Positions 21,378 through 33,873 of a stretch of 64,000 bases of DNA are shown piece after piece. The notes below the pieces were generated by a model. The model saw only the letters and a list, made by a program, of their open reading frames with translations. It ran no database searches and was not told the DNA's origin. A program made the translations under genes and the position numbers. Source of the stretch: Silene latifolia (taxonomy: Eukaryota > Streptophyta > Magnoliopsida > Caryophyllales > Caryophyllaceae); assembly GCF_048544455.1 (NCBI RefSeq), contig NC_133530.1, positions 18,839,748 to 18,903,747 on the forward strand, read 5' to 3'. Numbering within the stretch: position 1 is the stretch's first letter; each line of letters opens with the position of its first letter.

Positions 21378-22334
21378 TAATAATAATTGTGAATTTGGTA
21401 CATATGCTTTTGGCTCTCTTTTGTCAGTCTTCTTATTGTTGGTGATATTTATTGTGTTTATTGTAATAGACAAAAGTGCATTTATATGACCTTAAATCTT
21501 GATTAACATTGTAATTGTTATTATTCTTTGATTTCAGTTACTGTATTTTATATAATGGTTTTGTTAGCACGTTGAATCAAATAATTGTATGTTGAGATTA
21601 CGAAAGACGCTTATGGTTTGATAGAACCCACATGCCGGTGCCAAAAATCTATACCGGGAAGTTGTCTGGAGTTAACGGTTTCGGGGATCATAATTTTTGC
21701 GAAAGAAGACCCAAATAGGCACAACTATTGATTGAGAATAAATATTACTCTCCAATGTCTTCCGTCCGAAAGCAAGCACAACTATATACTGATATAGTTG
21801 TAAAACGGATTAAAATACAACCATATTAGTTGTAAATTTTGTAAAACCATCCGACTCAAATATTTGTGTTAATATAATACATCACAGTATCACACTACAA
21901 ATAAGCAATCACCGTCTTAACAATGAGATTGTAGTTGTCGTAGAAGAATTCTCAATAACTTGGTATAATCCAACCTACATTTTGATCTTTATGTAGTTCA
22001 ATTTTGTGAATGTTGTAAAAAAAAAAAAAAAACAAGACCAAAAGGTACAAGAACATTATTTTTGAGAACATAATTTTACTCAAAACGCATTTGAAAAAAT
22101 TCTTGGTATTTGTAAACATAAGTCGTCTTTGCCGTAGAAACAATATTTGTCGTAGTTATGGAGTATTTATTAAGAGAAACTCTACATACTGATATGCATC
22201 ACAATTCAGACACATGCATGAATACGAAGAAACTATTACTGTGTACCTTACATATGTAATAATCAGAATTTTGTTGGTATACATTGTTGAGTTCAATTCA
22301 ACTCAACTTCATCCAGTTTAGTTAAGTAAGTCAA

Positions 22335-22505
22335 TAAGTCTCATTTATAAAGGTATATCTGTCACAAGTTTGTGAAGGGTTAAATATCACCCATATGGGT
22401 AGATAAGACATAAATTAAAGTGTACAAGGAGTCACAAATGATTTGTCTTATCTAGCCATGTGGATTTTACTTGACCCGTCACAAACTTATGAAGGATATT
22501 GGTCG
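22335..22505. repeat. Imperfect foldback element
   Basis: gtcacaagtttgtgaagggt and atatgggtagataagaca on the left are mirrored by tgtcttatctagccatgtgg and acccgtcacaaacttatga on the right. This looks like a small MITE. Exact ends and target duplication were not determined. Confidence 0.4.
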
Positions 22506-23029
22506 TCACAAATGAAAATTTGTGTAAGTTTAATTCCTATCAGCCTAAAGGACAACGCTTTGATATTGTTTAAAATCATCAGAATTTAAAAGCATTGTTC
22601 GTATATGTATCATTAGAATATTCTTAAACTATTGTACTTATATACTCAAAATCATATACGGAGTATTACGGAAAAAGCTCAACCAATCGGCCCGTGCATC
22701 GCACGGGCATTAAATCTAGTCTATATTATTAAAGGAAGCTTTTTTCGAGCGATTATAGAAACTCCAATATTAATGAATTACTTTTAAGTCTCCAACTTTT
22801 TAAAATTACCTAATTATTTTGTGATAAGATTATGTTTTTAGTCTATCTTAATAAAAGTCGGTCAAATTGTAAATTAACAATGCTAGGATTGCTAGCACAT
22901 ACCGTACTTATCTTGGAGTTAGTATTTGTGTTTGAATGGGAAATAATAACTTGTGCAAGTATAAAAGGAGGTTCAAGTCTTCTTTTTTTTTTTTTTTTTT
23001 GGAAATAGAGAGCATAAATTAAATCAAAG

Positions 23030-26000
23030 TCAAAGGTTCAAATACATCACGGGGGCGGGTCGGGGGGGGAGTGGCTCAATGGCCAACAAGAAATCGTTAG
23101 TACATAAATGAAGAACAAAAGAGGGGGCGAAATCCCAATTAAAACATCCATTACAATGAGAGGTATCTCCTAAAGCGGCCTTTGCAAGTGCGTCGGCTAC
23201 TCCATTGGCGGACCTTTTTTCAAATCGAAGCTTCACGCGGGGGGACAGCTCCAACAGGTGCCTACACTCAAGGATAAGGTTAGCAAATTGGCCACAAGGG
23301 GGAGTCTTGCTCAAAATAGAAGTAACAGCATGAAGACAATCAGAAGCAATGATAAAGAAATCCATGGACTCTAGGCAAGCCACAAGACCGTCCCGAATAG
23401 CAAGGACCTCACTAACAAAAGGGTTAGGGGCGAGGAACCTACGCGACCAACCCCGAACCCAAGAGCCAAACTCATTCCTAACCACACACCCAATACAAGC
23501 CAAGGAAGAGGAGGGAGAAAAGGCCGCATCAACGTTGGCTTTGAGCCAACCACGCGGGGGAAGGGCCCAGCTACCGGGGTAGCAAGAGGCAGAAGAAAAG
23601 GTAGACAAGGGGGGGAGGGGGTTCGGGCTAGGGGAATTGGCAGAGTTCCAGGAGGTGGCAAGGGAGGAGATGGAGTCACAGAAGGAGGCGCACGAAATAG
23701 GCACAGAGCTAGTAAAGGTAGTGTCACACCGGCGAGTCCAAAGTCGCCAAAGAATGAAGGTGAAGAGGGAGGGCCAAAATGGCTTGGGCGAGGTGCAATT
23801 CTCATGAATCCACGGCTGAAGGTCAAGGGTGAAGAAGGAGGCGTCCATACCAAAACGAACCCAAAAAAAGAGAGGCAAGACTACAATCACGAAGGATGTG
23901 AAGGGAGGTCTCATTAAGCGAGGGGCTAGGGCACAGGAGGCAAGAGGGGGAAAGGATGATGGATCTCTTGAAGAGAGTGAGGTTGTGGGGAAGCTTATCC
24001 CACCAGACGAGCCACAGGAAAATTTTTATTTTTGGAGGGGTAGGAAGGTCCCAGAGCCAATCAAGGGAGGGAGTAAAAGACAGGGGGAGGTTAGTATGGT
24101 TAAGGAGGGACGAATAAGCAGAGCCAATAGAGAATTTGCTCTTGGGGGCAAGGGAGGTAGAAAGGATATCAGGTTTGCTCAAGGAGGGAAGGGGAATGGT
24201 CAGGATAGCTGTCAGGATATCATCAGGGAGGACAAAGTCAAGATTGTCAAGGGCCCAACGACCATTGGAGATAATAGAATTAAGTTTTGCATTATGAGAG
24301 GTCGCATTAAGGGGGCCACAAATGAGGGTTCTGAGCGGGCCAAGGGTAGACCATCGGTCGGTCCAAAGAAAAATAGAAGCCCCGTCTCCAATGGACCAGA
24401 TGATGTGAGGTTGAAGCAAGGGAAAGCCAATGCCAACACTTTTCCAAATGTGGGAGCCATTGCGGAATGAGGTAGAGTGAGAGGTCGAGTATTTGCTCAG
24501 AATTGCGTGAGAGGCAGGGGATTGTTTGTTGACAAGGATGTTCCAACTTAGCTTAGTAGAGAAAGCATCATTAAGGGGGCGGGCGGCTTTGATGCCCAAA
24601 CCCCCAAGGGAGGTGGGTTTAGTGACGAGGTCCCAGTTAGAGAGATGGAGCTTCTTTGATGAAGAGCCCGACCAAAGAAAGGATCGGGTTATCTTGTCAA
24701 TATCATCAAGAATAGATGCCGGGAGTCGGATGCATTGCATAGAATGGGAGGGGATGGCATTCAGCGTTGATTTGATGAGGCAAAGTCTTCCAGCTTTAGA
24801 AAGGAATTTAGTTTTCCAACTAGAAAGTTTGGATCGAAGGGCGTCGATGATATGTCGAAGGTCGGCTTTCTTAGGCTTGGTTCCTTTAAGGGGGAACCCA
24901 AGGTAAGTGCCGAGATTAGAGGTGGCTTTTATACTTAGGGCGGTCTCGAACAAAAGGATACTCTCAGTGGAAGTGTGCTTAGAAAAGGAAATCTTACTTT
25001 TGGAGAAGTTGATTTTTTGTCCAGAAGATGAACAAAAGTTGAAGAGGATGTCTTGGAGGGCGCACAAGTTTTTTTCATTGGCACGCCCAAAGAGGAGAAT
25101 GTCATCGGCGAATAGAAGGTGAGAGAAGGAAGCTCCGCCTTTCCCTAAGGGAAAGGGGGACCAGTCGAGGTCTAAACAGGACTGATGGATGAGAGTAGAA
25201 AGGGCTTCCATGCAGATGATGAAGAGGTAGGGGGAGAGAGGGTCACCTTGTCGGATTCCTCTAGAGGGAGAGAAGCTCTGTAAGAGAGTTCCATTCAAGA
25301 CCACTCTGGTAGTGGAGGAGGAGATACATTCCATGATGAGGGAGATAGTATCAGAATCTATCATAGCACGGGAGAGGCAGAGGTGGATAAAATCCCATTC
25401 GAGGCGGTCAAAGGCTTTTTCTAAATCAAGCTTGAGGGCAAACCACCCAGTTTTGCACTTGGAGGCGTGCATTGAGTGGAGGATTTCGGATGCAATGATG
25501 AAGTTGTTATCAGTTCCACGTCCAGGGATCGAGCTGCCTTGGTTGGGAGAGATGATATGTTGCATGTGGGGTTTAAGGCGGTTGACAATGATTTTGGTGA
25601 TTATCTTATAAGAGGTATTACAGAGGCTGATGGGTCGGAAATTCTTAATCGTTTGGGGAGAAGGAATCTTTGGGATGAGGGAGATGGCAGTTTGGTTGAT
25701 GCGTTCTGGGACATGTTTAGTGAGGAAAGTGTGTTGGATGAAGGAGGTAAGATCATTTTTGACAATGTGCCAGCATTTTTTAAAGAACCCAGCATGAAAC
25801 CCATCCGGTCCAGGGGCTTTTTTGGATCCAAGGGAGAAGAGGGCGATACGGATTTCGTCATCAGAAGGTATCGTGAACAAGGTGGTGGAGGGTTGGGGGC
25901 TGTGTGTAACCCGAGCACCCGAGTCCTTTTCAGTAGTGTAGAGCTTGGTGAAAAAAGTGGTAATGTGGTCAGAAAGGTTATCATGGCCAGAGATGGTTTG

Positions 26001-27143
26001 GCCCACATCGTCCACAAGGGAGATGATACGATTGAAGCTACGCCTCATGGTAACAGATTTCTGAAAGAAGGACGTGTTTCTGTCCCCGTCAACCAACCAA
26101 CTAATCCTGGCACGGTCTTGCCAATAATGGTGCTCAAGGTCCAGGACTCGGTTAAGGTCGAGAGTAAGAGAATTATGGAGATTGTTGAGATGGTCAGAGT
26201 CGGGTGATTGGCAGAGCTCACGCTGGACGCCTAGAAGTCTTGCACTAAGAGTTTTTTTGTTTTTTTGAATGCTACCAAAGGTCTTATCAGCCCAGGCAGA
26301 GAGAGCATGACTGAGAGAGAGGAGTTTTGAAGGGACGTCGTCATAGGAGGACATCCAGGAGGACTCAACAAGGGGGAGGAAGTTTGGGTCGGAGGTCCAG
26401 AATGTCTCGAACTTAAAAACTTTGTCAACAAGTCGGAGGGGGAGGGACGACTTTAAGAAAATTGGACAGTGATCAGAGGACAGACGGGTAAGGTGGCAGT
26501 TATGGGAATTAGGATACAGGTCGAGCCAGGCTTGGTTGACCCACACACGGTCAAGACGCTCAAGGATGGGGTTGTGTCGCCTTTTATTGGTCCAAGTAAA
26601 CTTAGGGCCGGAAAACCCAAGGTCAATCAAATGGCAAGAGTCCATGGTATCTTTAAACAAATTTGCTCTGTTCCACTTAATGCCGCACCCACCAAATTTC
26701 TCGCCGGATTCAATAATTTCATTGAAGTCACCAATACACACCCAGGGTAAGTTTAAATTATGGGAAAGGGTACTCAGGGCAGACCAAAGATGGACACGAC
26801 GCTTGAATTTCGGACTCGCATAAACAGCAGACAAAATAAAAGAGAGATTATTAGAAGTAACCTGAGCCACAACATTGATCATTTGATCGCTCCTGTCGAT
26901 AAGAGTGATGGCCACATCTCTAGCATTCCAAAGGATAATGATCCCACCAGTAAATCCAGCTGGGTCGCAGATTTCCCAAGAGTCGAAGGGGAGTCGCCTG
27001 ATAATAGTTAGTGAATTGGGAGAGGTAACACGGGTTTCAGAAAGGATCACAATGTGGGGTTTGTGGGCATTGATGAGATAGGAGAGGTGGGTGGTAAAGG
27101 AGGGGCGGGCAATACCACGACAGTTCCAAAACAGAATATTCAT
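23030..27143 (-). pseudogene. LINE ORF2: endonuclease, reverse transcriptase, zinc-binding and RNase H domains, one frameshift
   Basis: The natural start is the ATG at 27143 (MNILFWNCRGIARP), the usual opening of the apurinic endonuclease domain; the open frame upstream of it only overlaps ORF1. Endonuclease motifs: ILSETR, GDFNEI, LDRVW, SSDHCPI. Reverse transcriptase: KAPGPDGFHAGFF, LKLDLEKAFDRLEW, GIRQGDPLSPYLF, LLFADDILLFG. Next is a zf-RVT region (WDLPTPPKIKIFLW ... CLLCPSP). At the A7 run 23863-23869 a one-base shift moves the reading frame. The second frame carries the C-terminal RNase H (WLKANVDAAF, EVLAIRDGL, IIASDCLHAV, KRSANGVADALAK). A plant L1 clade is known to carry such an RNase H domain. 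It is otherwise open throughout. Confidence 0.85.
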
Positions 27144-27174
27144 GTTAAAGGGAAGGTCAGGGAGAGAAGGGAAC

Positions 27175-29304
27175 TCAACCGAGGTGCCTGTGTTTTCCAC
27201 GCCCTCCACCACGCTTTGGTTTGGGTTTTGGGGGGCGTTGTAGCAGCTGTCGGCTGAGCCTGCCAGGGATAGAAGGGTTTCTCTCTTGTCCCAGTCCATG
27301 GCTACCCAGCTGAGCCAGAGGGTCAGATTCGTCATTGGAGCAGAGATTCTGAAGAGCTGCACCAGATTTGAGTAACTCGGGACAATAAGTTCCCTCTCCG
27401 CACAAGTCAACAATAAGACCGTCCTCAATCGAGGCAAGATGGGAGTGGGGTCCATCAGGAATTCCAGCTCGGCAGGGATGACTGGGGTCCAAGGGAGGTG
27501 GTTCTGGTATTGGACAAACCAGAGGAGGAACTGGATAAGAACAGGAGGTAAGTTCATTAGGTCCGAAAGGTCGGGGAGGTGAGCAGGGGCTATGAATCGG
27601 CATGGAAGGCGAGTTGTTAGGAGGCTTAGACTGAGGCAATGTGGTGGTGGGAAGATGGGGTTTGCAAGAATGGATCGGAGAATTGGGTTGCTTACTTGTA
27701 ATGAGACGAGGCGAGGTTCGAATAGGAAAATGGTTTGATTGACTGGGATTTCTGGTAGGGTGAGTGGGGGGGGTTGGGAGGAGACCTTTAGAGGAGTCTC
27801 GGGGTGAAGTAGTAGGATGGTCAGGGGAGTTGGGAAGAGAGTTTCGTCTTGTTCTTGATGGAAAAGGAGGTGGGGTGGGCGATAGGATGAAGGGATCAGG
27901 CGCCGAAGTAGGACGGGATTGAAAGCCATGGGGAAGATGGGTATTTTTTGGGAGTGTGTTAAAAAAGGGGGGGTTTGAAGGGGAGAGGAGATATTTAAAA
28001 AACTCAGGGAGGAGGGGGGCCCGAGGTTGATAAAGGAGGGGGTTAGGGGAAAAGGTTTCAAGGAGGTGAATTTTTAAATTTGAAGTAGTGTGAGGGCTGT
28101 TTGTTTGTAGAAGCAGAGGGGGGATGGTAGGGATGGTAGGGGTGTCAGGGGAAGAATTGAAATTAGCTAGAAAGGGGTCTGGTTTGGCTTTTGGAGTGAA
28201 TAAAGGGAATTTGCTTTTATCCTTGTAAGGGACAATAGTCCAATTGTTAGCATGTGAGGGGTTTGACGTGTTTGAGGAAATCTTAGGGTGTGGGCAAGGA
28301 AAGTTTTCCTTACTGATTGTGTGACAACTCGAAGGATTCGAATCCACCGGAGGGTCAACAGCAGATTTGCACGCACCGTCGCATCTGCTTTGACAATTGA
28401 AGCAAAAGATTTGTTTGTCTGCAAGTTTTACCTCCTGACAGAAGGATCCAATCCAGATTTTTGTTGGTGGTGGACGGGACTGATCGAGGTGGACGGACAG
28501 ACGAGCAAACCTGGCATTGTTATTATTTAACCCATTGGGGTCAAACTTTATAAACTTGCCCAACGAATTCCCAATAGCTTGAAGGATATCGGGACGATGG
28601 TATTCAATTGGTAACTCCGGCAAAATTAGCCAAGTCGGAACAAAATTAATTGTCGCCAAGGAGGGTTGGAAATTTGGGCACCATTCCTGAACATGAAGAT
28701 AGTGGCCAAGAATAAACCAAGGGCCGTTGCTTCTTATGTTGTGGAGATCAGATTGGTGGTTGATTTTGCATGCATAGAACCCTTTTCCAAGCCCAATCAA
28801 TTTGATTGGTGATCGACAATTCCAGAGGGAACGGAGGGAGGTTAAGAGATGGCTCGAATCAATTGACTTGCCAGTAAGTTTAAGAATCAGGGTGTTTTCC
28901 CAGGTGGATTTAATTGAATTAATGACAGCAGGGGGGAGGTTAATACGGGGTTCTGGTGGGTTTATGGAGGATGAGGGTGGAAGGGGGTTAGGGGTGATAG
29001 GGTGGTTTGATTGTGGGTCGAGGTTGGATGATTTGAGGATGGATCCAGTGAGGACAGATCGGTAGGACGGGGTCGGTGCCGGCGACGGGGAGGTTTTTGG
29101 TGTGAAAGAGGTAGGTGGCGGAGGGGGAGAGGTATGGGTGTTAAGGGAGGGACGACGACCGTGGGCCAGCCGGATCATACTGGTGGGCGGACTGCTGAGG
29201 ATGGGGTCATGGGGTCTTATCATCGAAGGAGGTGGTGGCTCAGGCAAGGCGGTGGAAAGGCTGCAAGCTGACACGCAATCACTAAAGCTCACTTTATCAC
29301 TCAT
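27175..29304 (-). CDS. LINE ORF1 (nucleic-acid-binding, DUF4283-type)
   Basis: 709 residues, uninterrupted. Residues ~130-300 hold a DUF4283-like domain (LILKLTGKSI, LWNCRSPIKLIGLGKGFYAC, GPWFILGHYLHVQEW, WLILPELPIEYHRPDIL). A degenerate zinc knuckle follows (FCFNCQSRCDGAC). The rest is a long Pro/Ser/Thr-rich low-complexity tail ending in a basic KPKPKRGGGRGK. Such ORF1 proteins bind LINE RNA. It is followed after 31 bp by ORF2 on the same strand. Confidence 0.75.
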   Translation of the reverse strand: MSDKVSFSDCVSACSLSTALPEPPPPSMIRPHDPILSSPPTSMIRLAHGRRPSLNTHTSPPPPPTSFTPKTSPSPAPTPSYRSVLTGSILKSSNLDPQSNHPITPNPLPPSSSINPPEPRINLPPAVINSIKSTWENTLILKLTGKSIDSSHLLTSLRSLWNCRSPIKLIGLGKGFYACKINHQSDLHNIRSNGPWFILGHYLHVQEWCPNFQPSLATINFVPTWLILPELPIEYHRPDILQAIGNSLGKFIKFDPNGLNNNNARFARLSVHLDQSRPPPTKIWIGSFCQEVKLADKQIFCFNCQSRCDGACKSAVDPPVDSNPSSCHTISKENFPCPHPKISSNTSNPSHANNWTIVPYKDKSKFPLFTPKAKPDPFLANFNSSPDTPTIPTIPPLLLQTNSPHTTSNLKIHLLETFSPNPLLYQPRAPLLPEFFKYLLSPSNPPFFNTLPKNTHLPHGFQSRPTSAPDPFILSPTPPPFPSRTRRNSLPNSPDHPTTSPRDSSKGLLPTPPTHPTRNPSQSNHFPIRTSPRLITSKQPNSPIHSCKPHLPTTTLPQSKPPNNSPSMPIHSPCSPPRPFGPNELTSCSYPVPPLVCPIPEPPPLDPSHPCRAGIPDGPHSHLASIEDGLIVDLCGEGTYCPELLKSGAALQNLCSNDESDPLAQLGSHGLGQERNPSIPGRLSRQLLQRPPKPKPKRGGGRGKHRHLG

Positions 29305-30104
29305 TATTAATGTGTTTATTTCTCTAGAAACTCACTTTCTCTCTCATCACTCATTGTCTATTCGGTTGCGCCTCGTTTTAATGTCTATGCTTCAGTTTCC
29401 GTAGATGGTTCCTTGCTTTAATATTTTTTTTTTATTATTGTTTATCTTTGCTTATTATTGCTGATGATTAATCATTATGATATGATGCATGCATGCAAGT
29501 TTGTATAACTGAATAAGTTTTATATTAATTCTTCCATAATTTTCATCTACTAATCGATGATTTTCTTTTTATGTTTTTTTTGTAGATTTAGCCTGATGTG
29601 ATAAGATTCTACGGAGTATTCTTGCAAGGGAGTAGAATAACAAAAATTGTCACATGCTTTTAATATCGTTTACACAGGTATTATGTTCATTTTGTATATA
29701 TATTTACTTTTGACAAACTAAAATATTTATTAAAAAAATTAAAAGTTTTTTTTACGTAAAAAGTAATCAATACCTCTACAGAAATTTTTTTAGTGATGTT
29801 AAAGAGTTCAATTTTGTAAAATTACCTAGAATGTATTAGAATAATCATATACTTCGTATTAAGAGATAGGTGTATGTACGTATAGACTACTGATTTGTGT
29901 TTGATTATAAGTTATAAATTTGCTCACACAATTTTGATTAGGAGTTGTAAATTTGCTCACACTATATATGTGTCATGTGTGTATATACGCCCTATTGTCC
30001 GTGTAGTTCGAGAAGAAAGTTTTTTATTGTCTTTTTCCTACTAAGCGGGGAATAACTATCCCAAGTACATCTTCACGAATCGTACGAATGTCATCTGGAG
30101 GAGT

Positions 30105-32581
30105 TGATAAGTAGAATTTTAGTCGTGTTTTACCCCGCATTTATACCTTATTCCGACTTGATTTTGCGTGCTTAAATGTCTAAATAGCTCATTTAATTAC
30201 TAATTTATAATAATTAGTCGTTTTAATTAAATTTAATAATTAGTCGATTTTTATATTACATTAGTATTTTTATTATTATTTATTTATTAATATTATCATA
30301 TGTAGCCAATGTAGGTAAGGAGGAACAACGAAACGGAAATAAGACGGAGTCAAATGGATGGGAATGCGAATTATAGAAAGCAAAGTCAAAGTAGGCCTTT
30401 CATTTGACCAAATCGTATTTCCTTGCCCCTGCTGTTACTGTGTTGAATTCAATACCAAATGCCAAGATCAATTCATCAAAATATGCCACACATTTGTTCA
30501 GCATTCATCTACAATTATACATTCATCACCATTAACAACCTTCATCACCATCACCAATTCAACCCACACCGTCATCAACAACCACCAGCTCCGGTCTGCC
30601 ACCATCTGAGTACAGCTCGTCTCCATCATCACCAATTCGCGCTACTTGTTCGCACATCATCCACCATCACCTCCGTCACCATCGCCAGCTGCTCAGCCCG
30701 TCGTCACAGCAGCAACAATCAAGACCTGCTTCGACAACCACCAACACCAAAACAGATTTTTAATGCATCACAAATGCATTCCCAGCCGGCCTTGTCACCG
30801 GTGGCCGGCCAACCGGCTCGCAACACCAATTTGTTCTCCCAGACGGTCAACCGTCTGCCGCCCCCTCAACCGGCTCAGCGCACCATCAAATTACCCCTTT
30901 TTTCCAGGAGACTCCCAGCCGGTGGACCGGCTGAGCCCCCTTGTTGGCGTGATTTCAATTTTCCTTTTCTTTGTTTTTGATTGTTTTGTTTTGATGATTT
31001 GTGTCGTTGATAGGATGAAGGAGGTGGGGAATTAGGATTTAGATTATTATTATTATTATTATTAGTATTAGTATTAATATTAATATTAGTATTAGTATTA
31101 GTATTAGTATTAGTATTATTAATATCATTATTATTATGAGACTAGTATAAAAGACAACTTTACATTAGAAATTATAGCTTACCCACCTTACCTTAGAATT
31201 AGATTAGAAAATTAGTCTCTCTTACTCTCTCAATATTTGTAGAACCCTAAATATTTTCCTTTCAATATTTCTTCGATAAAATTTGTAATCATTACTTAAT
31301 TAGTTTAATCAATCTCTTGTTTATCGAAGTTCTTCATTCCATCAATTCAAAGTTCCCATGTTATTGGTATAATTCTTTACTCTTATTTCTCTCTTTAATT
31401 TCATTTGTTTACATTTTGCTTTTCTCTTAATTCTTGTTTAATTGTTCATGTTAGACTTCTTGTTATTTAATTGATGCTATTCTCTTTCTTGTTCATCTTT
31501 TCTTTGTTTTGCATTGTTGTTGCTCTCAAAGATTGAATCTTTGAATTTCTCATGTTAAAGATTGAGTCTTTGAGTTTATTGAGTTAAAGTTTGTGCCTTT
31601 AGTTTAATCTTCATTGTCTCTTGAATTAAATTGTCTTTCTTCTTAATTTGTGTTGGATATTTGCATGATTAATTGTAGAATCCATTTTCACACCAGGTTC
31701 ATGATTAAAGAATTCATCTTTACTAATTATCTTGTCCTAGTAGAAATGATTAGCGAGTAGTCTTTTACTAGGACTCGGTTTGACCCAACATGAGTAATTC
31801 CATTAATTAATTCTCATATGGGCTAATTGTTTGGGGAAATTGGTAAGGGTAGTCTAGAGGGTTGAATTGATTTATGGACCGATTTTGGGTAATGTTGATT
31901 TGTGACCCTTGTCCACCAACGAGAGTTGGTTAGGTTGGGAATCGGGTACCCGGAATTTGGTCCTATTGCTAACCTAGGTTGAGACCGAAAGGGAGAACCA
32001 AGGGAGGGTACCTCTAGACTAGCGTTTGAAATCGACCTCCGAGAGGAGGAGTGGGATGACCCGGAAAACGATGAGGGCTTAATGACCTTAGCCATTACTA
32101 AGCCACCTTGGGAAAATGCATGTTCTTAGGGTAGTCGGGTATTAGGTTAGGGATTCCGACCTTCGAACCCGAGAGGGGGGTTGGTGGGTAGTTCTAGTGT
32201 CCTATTTCGAACCCGAGAGGGGGGTTTTAGGCGAATTAGAGCCATCTCCTCCTTGCTTGTCTACCCAAGTGATTAGCCTAGGGAATCGTGACGTGGAATT
32301 ATGAATTGTTGTGGGAGAACCGAGTTCTAGGCCTTTTAATCATTTGAATTACAACTTATCCTTCTTTCTTGCTCATTTACCTTTCTTTTGTTAAGTTTGC
32401 ATTTCATTTTGTTTTAGGTAGCATTAGTATAACAACCTCTTCTTTTATTGTCGACTTAGCTAAGCATAAGAATTTAAACAATTAGTAATCACCCTTGCTC
32501 CTTGTGGTTCGACCTCGACTACCCTACTACATTAGTTGAGTAAATTGTTTGATTGGGGGAGTGCGACAAACCCCACTATCA
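30105..32581 (+). mobile_element. Solo LTR, 2.48 kb
   Basis: Begins TGATAAGTAGAATTTTAGTC and ends ccccactatCA. Both sides carry the 5 bp duplication ggagt (30100-30104 and 32582-32586). No gag/pol internal region exists, so it is a solo LTR left by recombination. Inside are GC-rich short repeats built on ccggc/gccgg (30785-30950), a TATA-like tagtataaaag near 31144, a microsatellite, and a duplicated cgaacccgagagggggg (near 32166 and 32210). Size and ends suggest a Gypsy-type family; strand is assigned from the TATA-like motif and is uncertain. The Pro/His-rich frames at 30459-31035 are not credible genes. Confidence 0.7.
31043..31136. repeat. (TTA)n / (TTAGTA)n microsatellite
   Basis: About 95 bp of attatt units grading into attagt repeats, inside the solo LTR. 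Confidence 0.85.
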
Positions 32582-33873
32582 GGAGTATCAAAGAAGGTTG
32601 TGGTCGACTCGAAAGTAATCCCTGCATTAGCCATCGTACGGATTACCGTCAATTGTATGTATAGTTTGTACATCTGAATGATTTTGGTACGGATGACTGT
32701 CAATTGTATGTATAGTTTGTAAATTTGAATGATTTTGCTATGCCTTTTGTTTCAGGGATAGGAGGACCAACTATTTCAATCCTAACTAATGGTGTTGGTA
32801 ATCCATTTGTGATATATTAATAATCAAACAAAATCTTCCCTCAAGAAAAAATAATCAAACAAGATGTAATTACACTCCTCACAAATTTACGATCTGAACT
32901 GAACTGTAATCCTTTAATACAAAGGCAGTGTGCGACGTGGTTGAAGAGGCTTACTCAACAAACAATTAATAATATGTTTCTTCAGTTGTATGCTATATGG
33001 CTTGATTTTAAAAAAAATAAAAGCTAAATTATCTCATTGGATGAAAGTAAAATTAGGATCAATTTAAGAGTAGAAGATGTTGTAGTCTGCCATTGGAACG
33101 ACACATAACCAAAAGTCCAAAACGCAGTGTAACTTAAAAAATCGATGTGGGAAATTTAAGCAAACTACACCTTATTGTAGTTGTCCATTGTAGTTGCTCT
33201 TAACAAATATAGTGAGCAATTTGGGTGTGATGAGATTAGTGTATACAATTGTTTGTTTCTAATAAAAAAAACAGTAGATCTCGTGAAAGACCGTCTGTTT
33301 CCCACTAACTTAGTGGGAGATATAACATGAAAAATATGAATCAGATAACCTCCTCCCTATATCATGTGAGAGGTATTTCAATAATGTTATTGAGAGACCG
33401 TCTCTCTAAAGTTTTTGTGTAAAAAAAAAAATACTTTTCAAAAGGGTTTCTATTTTATTTGACATTATTAAAAATTGTTTTTTTTTTCTCTCTCTTTACT
33501 AGAAGCCATTAGTAAATTGTAAACAAATACACATAGTAATATTGACGTGTAATTTTATTTACAATGGAACTCTATTGAATATACTAATCATAATATATTA
33601 GGTACCAACAAAGGAGGATTCGATATGTGCTATGATTGAATGAAAATTTATGTGTAACTATACCTCACAGTAATACTACTAATTTCTTTTGTGAGTTTGA
33701 AATGTATTAAGATTTGAGTATAATTTAATCGATTTGGCGATAGACTTCTCATTGAGCCTCTTTATCGGCGGTACATAAATTTTGTAGCAGTTATTTGTAA
33801 CTTGACATTCAACGGTGGTTTATAAGACAACATATTAGAAATGGCCCGTACATCGCACGGACATTAAATCTAG

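Larger units (their letters stand above)
18804..22719 (+). mobile_element. Non-autonomous Helitron 1
   Basis: Starts TCTATATTAATAAAGGAAGC after an A. It ends with the hairpin cccgtgcatcgcacggg, then cattaaatCTAG at 22719 followed by T, giving a 3.9 kb element with both Helitron termini. The first ~45 bp are nearly identical to the next element's start at 22720. No Rep/helicase frame was found; the body is AT rich and carries an inserted foldback element at 20941-21377 and another foldback near 22335-22505. Confidence 0.65.
22982..29400 (-). mobile_element. L1-type LINE, nearly full length
   Basis: Minus-strand element ending in a poly-A tail (T run at about 22983-23000). It has ORF1 (29304-27175) and ORF2 (27143-23030) separated by 31 bp, the two-ORF layout of plant L1 elements, plus a short 3' UTR ending gatttaatttatgctctc. 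The same 3' UTR occurs in the truncated copy at 61.6-62.7 kb. The 5' end upstream of 29304 is approximate and no target duplication was found. It lies inside Helitron 2. Confidence 0.8.
22720..33873 (+). mobile_element. Helitron 2, 11.2 kb including nested insertions
   Basis: Begins TCTATATTATTAAAGGAAGC immediately after the CTAG of Helitron 1. It ends with the hairpin ccgtacatcgcacgg, then acattaaatCTAG at 33873. Most of its length is nested DNA: an L1-type LINE (about 22982-29400) and a solo LTR (30105-32581). Subtracting these leaves roughly 2.3 kb of Helitron body (22720-22981, 29400-30104, 32582-33873), which has no helicase frame. The pairing of these two ends as one element is inferred. 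Confidence 0.55.

Noticed and set aside
23829..26750. Long plus-strand frames across the LINE
   Set aside because: They are antisense shadows of ORF2; no domain is recognisable, while the minus strand has complete LINE motifs.
27144..28061. Open frame extending LINE ORF2 upstream of the endonuclease start
   Set aside because: It overlaps ORF1 in another frame, is Pro/Leu/Ser low complexity without motifs, and the endonuclease begins at the ATG at 27143.
30358..31035. His/Pro/Ser-rich frames
   Set aside because: They lie inside the solo LTR and reflect ccacc/ccggc-type repeats; no conserved protein pattern.
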